Part shown: positions 26,801-34,906 of the stretch, one piece after another
Layout: the number at the start of each line of letters is the position of its first letter
Numbering within the stretch: the first letter of the stretch is position 1
Assembly: GCA_024362935.1 (NCBI GenBank)
Contig: JANCRA010000033.1
Span: 7,645,001 to 7,709,000 of the forward strand
DNA: 64,000 bases
Source of the DNA: Setophaga petechia
Taxonomy: Eukaryota > Chordata > Aves > Passeriformes > Parulidae
Reading direction: 5' to 3'
The notes under the pieces: model-generated
The model's database searches: none
What the model saw: only the letters and a program-made list of their open reading frames with translations
What the model was told of the DNA's origin: nothing
Made by a program: the position numbers and the translations under genes

Positions 26801-26958
26801 CCACCGGCACCACACTAACACAGGGCCCACGGACCGGACCTCCCCCTCCCCGCAGCCCCCGAGCCCTCACGGATCCCCCTCCCCCGGACCTTCTCGACTT
26901 TGCGGGGCCCCTTGACCAGCTCGTGCCGCTTGGGGATGGTGCCGCCATCGCATCCCAT
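2628..26958 (-). CDS. RTF2: RTF2 (replication termination factor 2 domain protein), nine coding exons
   Basis: Spliced CDS of 924 nt (307 aa plus stop; human is about 306 aa from memory). Exons: 26958-26890, 26094-26000, 25323-25230, 24161-24022, 22924-22846, 8417-8304, 4768-4714, 4622-4530, 2812-2628. All introns are GT-AG and the frame is continuous through every junction. The protein starts MGCDGGTIPKRHELVKGP. It has a RING-like double module: an N-terminal half (CALSQEKLRRPIVACELGR) and a C-terminal half with FICPVVGLEMNG, NCGC and CHKCGVPF as likely metal-binding cysteine and histidine positions. A Lys/Ser-rich tail follows, ending in WVTHTAYYF. Known of the family: a fork-associated factor, named from fission yeast replication termination, removed from stalled forks by DDI1/2 and the proteasome in human cells. 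Intron 5 is 14.4 kb and contains GCNT7 antisense. I see no broken frame or missing key residue. Confidence 0.95.
3425..4010. repeat. Minisatellite in RTF2 intron 8
   Basis: Tandem array of mixed units of about 20 and 30 bp built on TGTGCAACCCCAAA followed by ATTG or TCCTCACAGAATTG. The repetition keeps several frames open on both strands, giving ORFs of up to 175 codons that are not genes. Confidence 0.92.
4530..4622 (-). CDS. RTF2: RTF2 exon 8
   Basis: Acceptor TTTTTTTAG|ATTCT and donor AGTTCAG|GTTGG, phase 1 to phase 1. It encodes SPGPSKAKSGKDCVSSSSGE then SRQIIFTKSS. The GPSKxKxGK stretch matches the remembered human tail. Intron 7 is only 91 nt. The exon has no long open frame of its own and was found from splice sites and frame. 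Confidence 0.82.
4714..4768 (-). CDS. RTF2: RTF2 exon 7
   Basis: Acceptor TTGTTTCAG|AAATCA and donor CTGCAG|GTAATA, ending in phase 1. It encodes KSKKGKTAAAASQQEPSA. The acceptor is preceded by four tandem 25-bp units that each contain an acceptor-like TTTCAG (4791-4890). Confidence 0.85.
4791..4890 (-). repeat. Four 25-bp units with acceptor-like cores upstream of RTF2 exon 7
   Basis: Four head-to-tail units. On the minus strand each reads roughly TTTTATCTCATTTCAG followed by TCTGTGCAG. Every unit therefore carries a pyrimidine stretch plus AG, ending 31, 56, 81 and 106 nt before the real acceptor AG. Confidence 0.88.
5675..5800 (-). mobile_element. CR1 LINE 3' fragment (antisense)
   Basis: Shows the antisense CR1 3' signature: GGTTTGGGTGGGAAGGACC, then CTCATCCCATCATCCAACC. 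It lies in RTF2 intron 6. Confidence 0.7.
6026..6670 (-). mobile_element. Solo LTR, 645 bp, with 6-bp target duplication
   Basis: The ends form the inverted repeat TGTCGGG...CCCGACA. The element is flanked by identical CTCTGA at 6020-6025 and 6671-6676. A minus-strand orientation is supported by TATAAA (revcomp of 6239-6244) and by AATAAA at 6144-6139, placed as in an LTR with a U5 of about 115 bp. The 6-bp duplication fits an ERVK-type (beta-like) element. No internal retroviral genes flank it, so it is a solo LTR produced by LTR-LTR recombination. Confidence 0.85.
8304..8417 (-). CDS. RTF2: RTF2 exon 6
   Basis: Acceptor TTCATGAAG|TGTGG and donor GAAAAG|GTGAGA. It spans 38 codons in phase 0, CGVPFQEEDVIVLNGNKEDV then EILKKRMEERRLKSKLEK, completing the domain and starting the basic tail. 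Confidence 0.93.
8521..12110. other. RTF2 intron 5, distal part, no gene seen
   Basis: AT-rich intronic DNA with only short random ORFs. It contains a T/G-rich tract at about 9104-9240 and a short GAAATTGAAAGTCAAAATCA-type tandem at about 9590-9680. No further structure was recognised. Confidence 0.5.
9104..9240. repeat. T/G-rich low-complexity tract
   Basis: About 135 bp almost devoid of A and C on the plus strand, with runs of T and G (TTTTTTGGGG). The complementary strand is A/C-rich. ORFs over it (68-70 codons, F/V/W/L-rich) are composition artefacts. Confidence 0.85.
12111..12205. repeat. 20-bp minisatellite, five copies
   Basis: Unit CCCTGGGTGATATTCCCTGC with small changes. The later copies change CTGGG to CCGGG and the last is truncated. 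It lies in a GC-rich patch upstream of a possible GCNT7 first exon. Confidence 0.88.
12230..12364 (+). promoter_or_regulatory. GCNT7: Candidate GCNT7 promoter and non-coding first exon
   Basis: A GC-rich patch inside an AT-rich intron. It carries the perfect palindrome CCGTTAA-TGG-TTAACGG at 12260-12276, which includes GTTAATGGTTAAC, one base off the HNF1 consensus. Downstream is a strong donor, GGACCAG|GTAAGG, after 12364. The GCNT7 coding exon has an acceptor (TTTCCTTTCAG) ending at 16890, so an upstream non-coding exon must exist, and this is the best candidate seen. An ATG at 12345 would give a 12-codon upstream ORF across that splice. There is no transcript evidence. Confidence 0.4.
13203..13278. 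repeat. 76-bp perfect direct repeat, copy 1
   Basis: Identical to 15273-15348, 2070 bp away in the same orientation. It begins ATGGATTTAATGTCATTTTC. Identity stops abruptly after CTGCTTTCTG. Confidence 0.9.
14611..15086. repeat. 95-bp satellite, five copies
   Basis: The marker TGTAGTTTG recurs at 14616, 14711, 14806, 14901 and 14996, an exact 95-bp period. Copies 3 and 5 share variants (CATAGCAAAAAC, ATACAGTAA) and copies 2 and 4 share others (CATAGTAAAAAC, ATATAGTAA), suggesting a 190-bp higher-order unit. Confidence 0.95.
15273..15348. repeat. 76-bp perfect direct repeat, copy 2
   Basis: Second copy of the 13203-13278 sequence. A 95-bp satellite array lies between the two copies. Confidence 0.9.
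16946..17921 (+). CDS. GCNT7: GCNT7 exon with start codon
   Basis: The ATG at 16946 is the first in the exon after the acceptor at 16890 (with ATGATCTGA as a 2-codon ORF just after the splice). It encodes residues 1-325. The donor is CCTG|GTAAGA. Reading past the donor gives a spurious 355-codon ORF ending in intron sequence. Confidence 0.94.
16946..19375 (+). CDS. GCNT7: GCNT7, GT14-family beta-1,6-N-acetylglucosaminyltransferase-like protein
   Basis: Exons 16946-17921, 18309-18404 and 19149-19375, with phase-1 junctions. Total is 1299 nt, 432 aa (human about 430 from memory). Type II membrane topology: a short basic N-terminus (MNPLHAKKSR), one membrane segment at about residues 11-29 (FLVCVAVCMFIYTFIYLTV), then a luminal catalytic-type domain. 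Family marks include LAYIITIHKELEMFVRLLRA, NVYCIHIDEK-like sequence, GFSRLQADINCM, WNYVINLCGQDYPLKTN, NLTIYFGSAYY, SPDEHYWVTLNR, DAPGATPNAGW and YVRDICIYGLGDL. N-glycosylation sequons NFS, NIT and NLT are present. Known of the family: transfer of GlcNAc to form branched O-glycans or I antigen in the Golgi; the activity of GCNT7 itself is not well established. The gene lies wholly in RTF2 intron 5 on the opposite strand. It is intact. Confidence 0.95.
18309..18404 (+). CDS. GCNT7: GCNT7 middle exon
   Basis: Acceptor TTTGAAAG|ATGCTCC and donor TGCAAAG|GTAATG, 96 nt. It encodes DAPGATPNAGWQGDLRAIKW and KDQEGLSHKGCK. It is too short to appear as an ORF but fits the frame and family exactly. Confidence 0.92.
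19149..19375 (+). CDS. GCNT7: GCNT7 last exon
   Basis: Acceptor CTCTGCAG|GTCATT. It encodes HYVRDICIYGLGDLQWIIES through HSPFNMQLDV, stop TGA 19373-19375. It is more GC-rich than the first coding exon. Confidence 0.94.
19489..19494 (+). terminator. GCNT7: GCNT7 poly(A) signal AATAAA
   Basis: AATAAA about 115 bp after the stop, followed by G/T-rich sequence (GGGGTTGGTTT). It predicts a short 3'UTR of about 140 nt. Confidence 0.65.
19500..22845. other. RTF2 intron 5 proximal part, no gene seen
   Basis: AT-rich intronic DNA between the GCNT7 end and RTF2 exon 5. It holds a two-copy 31-bp tandem (TGAGTGACAAGCAGCTTGTG type) at about 19764-19825 and a small perfect inverted repeat, TTTGAAAGTTA/TAACTTTCAAA with a 4-nt loop, at 21441-21466. 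Nothing else recognisable. Confidence 0.5.
22846..22924 (-). CDS. RTF2: RTF2 exon 5
   Basis: Acceptor TTGGCAG|GTTTTG and donor CACAAG|GTGAGT, ending in phase 0. It encodes FCFLRNCGCVFSERALKEIK and AEVCHK, carrying the NCGC and CH cysteine/histidine pattern. The 14.4-kb intron hosting GCNT7 follows. Confidence 0.94.
23365..23700 (+). mobile_element. CR1 LINE fragment (sense)
   Basis: Sense CR1 tail features such as TGGAGGAGCTGCAGGAAAG and GGAGCTTTAAGATCCCTCCC. It lies in RTF2 intron 4. Confidence 0.65.
24022..24161 (-). CDS. RTF2: RTF2 exon 4
   Basis: Acceptor TTTGCAG|AACGTGA and donor CACAG|GTCAGG, ending in phase 2. It encodes NVTELQLVDNPAWCGDKES, then YDDLQAARFICPVVGLEMNG, containing the CPVVGLEMNG hallmark of the second RING-like half. 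Confidence 0.94.
24170..25075 (+). mobile_element. CR1 LINE 3' part, split by an LTR insertion
   Basis: The sense CR1 body up to about 24501 (CTGGAGAAAAGGAGACTCAG) resumes after 24884 (GGAATGGCTGCCCAGGGAGG). It ends at the typical 3' terminus with repeated GATTCTGTG at about 25055-25070. A solo LTR sits between the halves. It lies in RTF2 intron 3. Confidence 0.8.
24502..24883 (-). mobile_element. Solo LTR, 382 bp, with 5-bp target duplication
   Basis: Minus-strand reading starts TGTCACAGACAC and ends ACACA (TG...CA). Flanks are GTTTT at 24497-24501 and GTTTT at 24884-24888. It belongs to the same family as the LTR at 54340-54751 (shared CTGCTGCTGTGGAATGCAAC). The 5-bp duplication fits an ERVL-type element. 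It is nested in CR1, so it is younger than that CR1 copy. Confidence 0.85.
25230..25323 (-). CDS. RTF2: RTF2 exon 3
   Basis: Acceptor TTACAG|GCTGTAC and donor ATTAAG|GTAAAC, ending in phase 0. It encodes LYNKDAVIEFLLDK-like sequence (here LYNKDAIIEYLLDKSPDKT) and ends SHIKSIK. Confidence 0.92.
25360..25980. repeat. AT-rich block of diverged quasi-repeats
   Basis: About 600 bp, nearly all A and T, in RTF2 intron 2. TTAATTTTATATTATTTAAT-like segments recur roughly every 150-200 bp, so it looks like an old tandem array. Confidence 0.75.
26000..26094 (-). CDS. RTF2: RTF2 exon 2
   Basis: Acceptor CTCCAG|GTTGAC and donor GGCAG|GTGGGA, ending in phase 2. It encodes VDKVAELVARWFYCALSQEK and LRRPIVACELG, the first half of the RING-like domain. 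Confidence 0.93.
26240..26483 (-). mobile_element. CR1-like fragment (antisense)
   Basis: Antisense interspersed-repeat sequence (GGGGAAATTCCTGCTGTGCC, CCTGGCAGGGAATTCCAGAG). It is nearly the same as at 50158-50331, and each leads into the same type of 29-bp array. Confidence 0.6.
26484..26700. repeat. 29-31-bp minisatellite in RTF2 intron 1
   Basis: About eight copies of CTCAGGAATTCTCCATTCCC followed by TTCCCAGCTC. The array ends about 190 bp from RTF2 exon 1. It has the same unit as the array at 50332-50580. Confidence 0.92.
26890..26958 (-). CDS. RTF2: RTF2 exon 1 (coding part)
   Basis: Codons 1-23, MGCDGGTIPKRHELVKGPRK then VEK. The ATG is at 26958-26956 and is the only one giving the family's fixed N-terminus. 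The donor AAG|GTCCGG is in phase 0. The exon sits directly under a cluster of ETS-type sites, so the 5'UTR is probably very short. Confidence 0.93.
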
Positions 26959-27190
26959 GGCGCTTCCGGGTTCTCCTTCTCGCGCACTTCCGGGTACGCC
27001 GAACCATTTCCGGCGCATTCCAAATGACGCTATTGCCTAGCAACGATCACTTTGCAGCGCTCAGTGTTGCTTAGCAACGGGCGGCTGGGGGCGTGGCTTT
27101 GCCGCCTGGGCGGGGCGGGCCAGGCGAGCCCATCGCGCCGGGACCGGGGGCGCGCGGAACGTACCAACTCAGGGCGGGGGTGGAGGGGGT
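26959..27190 (-). promoter_or_regulatory. RTF2: RTF2 promoter: ETS cluster and two RFX X-boxes
   Basis: GC-rich and TATA-less. Three ETS-type cores: CTTCCGGG at 26963-26970, CTTCCGGG at 26987-26994 and TTTCCGGC at 27007-27014. Two X-box-like palindromes: TTGCCTAGCAAC at 27033-27044 and GTTGCTTAGCAAC at 27066-27078. The second fits the GTNRCC-N-RGYAAC type closely. Confidence 0.7.
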
Positions 27191-28330
27191 GTTCCCAGCG
27201 CCCTTCCCGTCCCTTTCCCGCAGGTTTATCCTTTATTTTTGTGAGGAAATCCCCCGGGACACCCATTTTGGGAGGATTTCCGGCCAAACCAGGCGCTCCT
27301 GAGGCGGGGGCGCTGAGGAGGCGCGTCCCGCCCTCAGCACTGTCACCGCGGTACAGGAGCGAGTTTAACCCGCAGGAATTCCCTGTGGGATGCGAGCGCT
27401 GCCCTGACTGTCATGTCGCGATGATAGTAAACCATGTCAGCGATAAATCAGCCCGAAAACAGGGGGGTGACAAGGACAACGATGCTGAGGGGGCATCGGT
27501 TCCCCGGGGCTGCTCACACCTTGATTGTCCCTTGTGAGGGCGGACACCCAGCAAAGGCCAGACCTTGCAGCCGTAAAATAAATTAATTAGAACTACAATT
27601 AGCGCGGGTGTAGCCCCGTGAGGCTGCAGTGTCTTTGTCTCACCCAGAAATGTTCATGTCCAGAAAATTAAGGGATAAAATTAAAAAGCTGCACAGGCCG
27701 AGGCTCTGAGGGCTGGGCTGGAGCCTGGGGATCTTCCCCAGCAAGGAACAACATCTCATGTGCAGCTGCCCAAAGCCTCTACGCCTTCAGTGATTATTTA
27801 TTTAGAAATAAATGGGTTTGTCTCAGCTGGATAAGTGCTCTGAGAGCTCCGGGCTGTGCCAGAGGATGGTGCTCCCCGAGGATTTATCAGGGGTCAGGAA
27901 TTCTCCCAAAGTTTCCCTCTGTGCTCAGCTACCAGCCTGGTGCATTTCCTATTCACAAGATTTTGTACCGTGTTGCATTGGTTAAAACCAAAAATTAGCC
28001 CTGCAGCTGTTTAAAAAAAATCCCAAAACAACCCTGGAATTACAACCTTTGAGGAAAGTCCTCAGGAAACAATCGATATTGGGATATTGTAAGTTACAGA
28101 ACATTGTGCAGCTACATTTAAAGACAGACTTTACAGGAGTAGAAAAAAACAATTAAAAAGGAAAATACATTTATCAGACATACATAGAGAACAAAAAATA
28201 AGAAATCAGTCCAATAATCAACAACTTTTGCTCCAATACACAGCAAACATTCCCACCCAGCCACTGTGACAATGACATTTCCAGGCAGGATGTGAAGAGT
28301 GGAGAAGAAAGTGCAGATTTAATTCTGCAT
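27191..28330. other. Intergenic DNA between RTF2 promoter and CASS4 3' end
   Basis: GC-rich to about 27550, then AT-rich. ORFs of up to 161 codons on the plus strand at 27052-27537 have no recognisable domain and look like CpG-island noise. TTTAAT at 28318-28323 (ATTAAA on minus) is a possible distal CASS4 poly(A) signal. Confidence 0.45.
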
Positions 28331-29375
28331 CAGCTGCTGTGGGGATCTTCAACTGCACTGGCACCCAGGGAATTCCTGGTGGGAATTCTGAGGGGGGATC
28401 TTCATCTGCTACCAGGGAATTCCTGGTGGGAATTCTGAGTGTGGGGAGATCTTCACCTGCCCTGGCCCCCAGGGAGTTCCTGGTGGGAATTCTGAATGGG
28501 GATCTTCACCTGAACCAGCACCCAGGGAATTCATGAAGGGAATTCTGAATGGGGAGATTTTCACCAGAATCAGCACCCAGGGAATTCCTGGTGGGAATTC
28601 TGAGTAGGGATCTTCATCTGCTACCAGGGAGTTCTTGGAGGGAATTCTGAGAGGGGATCTTCACCTGCCCTGGCACCCAGGGAATTCCTGGTGGGAATTC
28701 TGAATGAGGGGATGTTCACCTATACTAGTACCCACGGAGTTCCTGGTGGGAATTTTGAGTGAGGGGATCTTTATCTGCTACCAGGCAACTCCTGGTGGGA
28801 ATTCTGAGTGGTGGGATCTGCACCTGAACCAGTTCACCCAGGGAACTCCTGGTGGGAATTCTGAGTAGGGATCTTCACCTGCTACCAGGCAATTCCTTGT
28901 GGGAATTCTGCATGAGGGGATCTTCACCTGCTACCAGTGCACCCAGGGAATTCCTGGTGGGAATTCTGAGTGTGGGGATCTTCACCAGCACCCAGGGAGT
29001 TCCTGGTGGGAATTCTGAATGTGGGGAGCTTCATCTGCTACCAGGCAATTCCTGGTGGGAATTCTGAGTGGGAGGATCTTCACCTGCTACCGGTACACCC
29101 AGAGAGTTCCTGGTGGGAATTCTGCATGAGGGGATCTGTTCCAGAGCCAGCACCCAGGGAGTTCCTGGTGGGAATTCTGAGTGTGGGGGTCTGCACCAGC
29201 ACCCAGGGAGTTCGTGGTGGAGTTCAGGGTGGGGATCTGCACCAGAACCAGCACCCAGGGAATTCATGAAGGGAATTCTGAGTGTGGGGATCTGCACCAG
29301 CACCCAGGGAGTTCCTGGGCAGTTCAGGGTGGGGATCTGCACCAGAACCAGCACCCAGGGAGTTCGTGGTGGAGC
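28331..29375. repeat. 50-60-bp minisatellite in the probable CASS4 3'UTR
   Basis: About 18-20 copies of a unit built from GGGATCTTCACCTGCTACCA, GCACCCAGGGAATTCCTGGT and GGGAATTCTGAGTG. It ends about 40 bp from the CASS4 stop codon, so unless transcription ends almost at once the array is part of the mRNA. Confidence 0.92.
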
Positions 29376-29413
29376 TCAGGCTGTGGCCAGTGCCCAGGAG
29401 CAGCAGTGTCCCC

Positions 29414-29827
29414 TCAGTCCATCATGGCCCTGAACTGCTGGGTGTACTGTGCCAGCTGCTCCGCCTGCTCCCGCAGCTCGCGGCTGGCCTCGGCGTTGGG
29501 GAATGTCAGCGCTGCGTTTTTGGTGGCCAGGGCCAGGTTCTTGAGCAGGCTGCAGAAGCGGCTGCTGCTGTGCAGGATGTCGCTCCGGGCCTCCCTGGCG
29601 TGGCTCTCCTGGCACAGGGAATCCACCAGCCTCTGGCCCACCATGATGATGAGTTTGCTGTGGGAGATGAAGATTTCGGGGGGCTGCTGGCTGCTGAGGC
29701 TGGCGCTGAACACGCCCAGGGCCTTGTGCAGGGCAGCAAAGCACAGCCTGCAGTGCTCGGGGAGGGGGATTTTCCTGGCAGGCTCCTGCCTGCTGGCATT
29801 TTCAGTCTTTTTTGCACATGGCAAGAC
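29414..29827 (-). CDS. CASS4: CASS4 last exon (C-terminal FAT-like domain)
   Basis: Acceptor TTTCCTCCAG|GTCTTG, 137 codons, stop TGA 29416-29414. It encodes PLPEHCRLCFAALHKALGVF, IFISHSKLIIMVGQRLVDSL, FCSLLKNLALATKNAALTFP and ends YTQQFRAMMD. This is the conserved Cas-family C-terminal homology domain. Confidence 0.94.
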   Translation of the reverse strand, partial: VLPCAKKTENASRQEPARKIPLPEHCRLCFAALHKALGVFSASLSSQQPPEIFISHSKLIIMVGQRLVDSLCQESHAREARSDILHSSSRFCSLLKNLALATKNAALTFPNAEASRELREQAEQLAQYTQQFRAMMD

Positions 29828-32800
29828 CTGGAGGAAAGGTTAAAGCAGAAATAGTTTCAGCCTGGTGTCACACACTCGTTGTTTCTTTGGTTGCTGTACC
29901 CTGAATTTTTGTGGTCTCTAAATTGCCACACCCTGGAGCCTTTACAGTAATTTCTCTTTCCATAAAGTGTTGGAAATTCTCCTGATTGCTTTTTTCCCCT
30001 ATACACAGTTTTAATATTGGATAGCACACAAAGTGCTGCAGCCAAACATCAGTCCTTTACGCAGTCTGGCCTTGAAGCTTTCAAACAATACAAAACATTG
30101 ATCTTTAATGGACTTAATTGGGGTTATGAATGATTAAAATGCACAAAACAAGAGTCAGTTTTGTGCCAGTGCGTGATAAGATACTTTGAAATACTGATTC
30201 TCATAGCCTTATCTCAAATGATGCTGAAAGGCAATAAAATAAACTGTATGACTCTAAGCTGGAGTTGTTTGATTGAGGAAAATAAGTGCTCTTCACAGGT
30301 TTTCAGCAGTAATTCTGGGAAAATGAACTCTGAGAAGCAAATAGGTCTCTATGTATAGAGATGTGTGTCTGAATGCAAATTACTCTGAGTTTTATCAAGC
30401 ACAGAAATCAGGAACTAAAAGCCCTTATAAATAATATTTTCAAAGTCAGAAATACCTTTGGGTTTGACTCTGTACTCTTCTTTGCTACTTCTTTACCTGA
30501 AATGACTTTCTGTGCCTGTTGCAAATTAAAATGAAAGCAAAGTTGAAACAACTACATAAAGTATTTAAATATAAATGTGGTTTTCTCTTATTTCATGGGG
30601 AAACAACTACTTGTTCTGCAGCCTTCATGTTGCAAATAGAAATGGGGGATTTATTAGAAGGAGCTGTAGGTTTTCTCCTCCTAAAAATGAACCTGCAAGA
30701 TCTGAGACTGAAATCAACATCAACAAAACATTTCAGTGTAACATTCCCTAAATTTTAAGGACAATCAGCATTTCTTTGGGAAACTAAGGGAGATATTCTT
30801 AGTAGATACTTTAGTGATTCTAAGGAGATTCTTACAATCATCCAGAACTATTCCAACAAATAAAGGTGATAATTCACAGAGTTTAATTTCTATGCAAATT
30901 GGATTTCTACCCAAGTTAGGAAGGAACATCTCTTGTCGTGCCAAACACCATGTAGTGGCAGGAAGAGAAAAAAGAGAAGTAAGGTATTGCTAACTTCCAA
31001 TGAAACCTACTTCCCAAATGAATTCAAGCTGGCAAGAATGATAAAAATGTTTGATTTTCTCTGTTGATTAAAATTACTGCTCATTGTACACGTGCCATCC
31101 AGCACTGTCACAAAATCCTGGATCTGTGTAAAGTCTGGAAAGTGGGATGTAGTGCAAACTGAATGTGGCACTGCAGAGTAAAATAGTGCTGATAGTGAAC
31201 AGCCCAACATCTGCAAAGGGTGAGGAGTTCAGAGAGGAAACCTCAGTGTCACTGACCTGTAACTGGACATAATCACAGTCCTCGCTGCAGTTTTCTTCTG
31301 GTTTGTGCACAGGGACCTGGCTTTGGCTGGGTTTCTCAGGAGCATTTCTCTGGAGTGACTCAATTTCTACTCTTCTCAGCACTGGGATTTGTTTTGCCAT
31401 TTTGCATTCTGGGTTCACTTTTGGTTGCTTCTTTTCTTGCTCCTTCTCGTTCCTCCTGAAGAGCAGCTTCCCGTTGGCGATGATGATGGACACAAACCTC
31501 TTGATATCATCTGGAATTGTCCTGGCCACCATAACGAAGCGATCCAGGTCATCAGGGCTGCTCTGGGGCTTCTTGAGCACCAAAGCCTCCAGGGACCAGC
31601 TGCAGCTGTTGAGAGCTTCCCTCGTTTCTGTCAATATTTTGTAGGAGTTCATGAGGATTTCCAGCTGTTTTTTAATTCTGGCCTGCAGGTTGTTATCCGT
31701 GAGGTTGGAGGCGTTTCCCTTCAGGGCTTGAGCAAAGGCCAGGAACTCTCCCAGTGACACCTTTATGTGGTCCACTGCTCTGTGGATCTCCTCCAGGTTT
31801 TTCTCCAGGTGCTCCTGCAATCTCCACTTGCTGCTCACAAAGATCATTAAACTGGCGATGGAGCTGGACACGCCATGCTGCAGCCGGGTCAGGGTCTCGA
31901 TGGCTGCTTCCAGCTCCAGTTTGATTTCTTGGACAGGCTCTGGTGATGGTGACAGCCTAGAAAACGACTCAGCAGAAGAGCTGGAGGATGAGGAGAGAGT
32001 GCTGCTTCTGCTGTCCACACCAGAGACACACAAACTGTCCTTTTCTGACTTGGCATCCACGGAGAGCTGTGGAGAAGCACCGTGTGCTTGGTCACTGTTG
32101 TTTTCCATCTCTTTCTTGGAGTGCCCAGCACTGGGCAAACCTTTGGGAATATCATAAACGTTCTCCTCAGAGATCTGACTGTCAGCCTTGGCAGCCAGGA
32201 GCCTCGGGGGCAGCTCAGAGCTGCCGTTGTGTGGCAGGAGGAGCGCGTCCCGTGAGGGTGGGACGTCGTACAGGGGGATTTCTGGAAGCGTTAATTTCCT
32301 CTGTGCTGGCGGTGGAATGTCGTAGAGCTGTGGATTCCCAGCCTTGGCTGCAGCTGGAGCCTTGTACCTGGCTGGGGGAATGTCATACAGCACCTGCTTC
32401 TCCACAGCCTGCCCAGGAGGGCTGGCTTTGAATCCGGAATTTTCAGGGGATACGGGAATATCGTAAATCCATTCGGACTTCCGAGGGTTTGGCAAGGTGT
32501 TGTAATGGCCCCAGAACTTCTTCTGAGATTTATTTTCTGAGTCATCGAGCTCTCTTTTGGGAGGGACATCATATAACTGCAACAGAGCACAGAGGGTTCA
32601 TAAACCATCTTTATAAACAAGAATGAGAAGCAGAACTGAATTCTCAGAGCACACACTAATGTGTGCAGCTCCACTGATGTCAATGGAACAGCACCACAAA
32701 AAGCTATCTGTATTTTTTTTCTAGCATGAACAAGCTGCATGTATAAAAGGTAAAATATTCGGAGCACAGGTGATTAGATCCCACAGCAGAGTCCCCAGCC

Positions 32801-34875
32801 AGTGAAATCTGTAGACACTTGATTTTTCCCCATTCACATGCACACACTTTCAAGCAATAAATCACCAACAGACACCACTGACTCTGCTCAAACATCTTCA
32901 ATAAATTTAATTTTTGCTTGATACAGATATATGTGTGTACAGCTGGAGTCTAAGCTGGGAAAGGGGCATTCAGGACCATTTGTTGTGACAGAAACAGTGG
33001 GGAAGAGATGGGAAACCTGTCCCTGCTGCAAGGCAGGAGTGACAGATTATTGTGTGCCCACCAAGCCTTACTTACATTGCCTGCTGGTGAGTCCTGGCTG
33101 CCAGCTCCTCCTTTTTCTGCCTTGGATGGGATGTTGTAAAGCTGCTGCTGCTCTGCCTGGAAGCTCTCAGTGGATCTGCCCAGCATAGAGACCTTCCTTG
33201 TGCTGGGGGGAGTGGCAGCACTCTGCTCCAAAGGGAAGAGAAAGGTTTATTTTGATCCTTTTTAGAGCCCACTGGGGCCTTGAGTGGGATCAAAGGCTTT
33301 GGGCCATACATGAGTGGGTTGGGTCTGAGCAGGAATCACCCAGGAAATCTGTGGGTAGTGATGGACAAATCTGTGGATAGTGATGGGCTCAAGCCTGCAG
33401 TGCCAGGGAGCAGCAGGGAGTGGGGAGGCCCCTGCTGTGCTCCAGTGCCACTCACACCTTGGTGTGGCAGGTGACAGGACAGGCTGGGGGCAGGTGCCTG
33501 TCCCACCCTCGGGGGTGCAGGAAATGTGACTGTCACTGTAGGACATGAAACAACTCAACACGGACTTGCTGCCCTTTCCAAGGTAAAAAAGGGATTTTTA
33601 TTTTCTGACTCTAACATTTATAGGTTTCCAAAAGTGACAGTGGATTGGAGGGTGACAGTGCCACCTCTCCAACTGGACAAACCAACAGCCCATCAAATTT
33701 CTCCTTCTCCATAAAAGAATGCAAAACAATTAGTTATTTACATAAAGTGTGTGAGAAAGTTCATTACAAGAATGTAACCATCAGAACGCTTAGAAAATCT
33801 TAAAAAACCAGGGTGACATGTGACATTCACTGAGCCCAGGGGAGTGGGACAGCACCAGGACAGGATTGTGTAACAGGACACGTCACAGTGGTGTGACCAA
33901 ATCCAGGGTGTGTTTTTCCCAGGAGGAGGGTGGTGGGGGTGACATTTAATTTCTTGTGGACGTGGGCTTGTGACTCTTCTCTAAACACCCCCAAATCACC
34001 CCCACCAAATGACACCACCACATTTCCTCATGGATTCCAAGGGAGAGAGGGTGACAGGTCAGTTCTACTGTCACCCTATTTGCTTTCTCTAAAATTGGGA
34101 AGAAAATAATCTATTTTTAGCTCAAAACCCCAGTTCTCCTGAGTTTCTTAGCAATTTAAAGCAATGTGTCTTAAATCACGTGCATTTCTAGCAAACACTT
34201 CCATTTCTCCTATTTCTTTTCCTATTATAATTCTGAGGCAGCGAGGGTGACACTACTGATGCCTTACTGAATTTTCTGTATCAGTGTCAACCTCTCTGCC
34301 TCAGAATCCATGGGGAAATGGCCTCACTGCTAGAAAAAATGGAAATGTTTATTGGAAACACACCAAACTTAGGACACATTGCTCTAAATGTCTAAGAAAC
34401 TCTGGAGAACTGAGGTTTTGAGTTAAAAATAGATGATTTTCTACCCAATTTGACAAAAAGCTGCAGGTGTGCTCTGAGGTGCTCCAGGGTGGCAGCTGCA
34501 GGGAGGGGACAGGGGGACAGGACTCACCTGTGGCACTGGGGACCCACGGTGCTGCAAGGAGGGGACATCGTACACCTCACCCCTGATGTTGGGGGCTGAA
34601 GCCCTGCAGGCTCTGGGCAGGGTAAACAGGTGCTTGGAGGGGAGAAAAAATAGTAATAATAATAAAAATAAAAATAAAAATAAAAATAAAAATAAAAATA
34701 AAAATAAAAATAAAAATAAAAAAAATAAACAGGGTCTGGGCAGGGTAAACAGATGCTTGGAGGGGATAAATAAAAATAAAAATAATAGTAATAATAATAA
34801 TAATAATAATAAAACAGGCTCTGGGCAGGGTAAACAGGTGCTTGGAGGGGAGAAATAAAAATAAAAATAAAAATA

Positions 34876-34906
<31 letters not shown>

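Noticed and set aside
27052..27537. 161-codon plus-strand ORF divergent from RTF2
   Set aside because: Within CpG-rich promoter DNA, no recognisable domain; kept only as an idea for a divergent transcript.
29181..29854. Plus-strand ORFs of 190-220 codons over the CASS4 last exon
   Set aside because: Antisense shadow of a conserved coding exon joined to the 3'UTR array.
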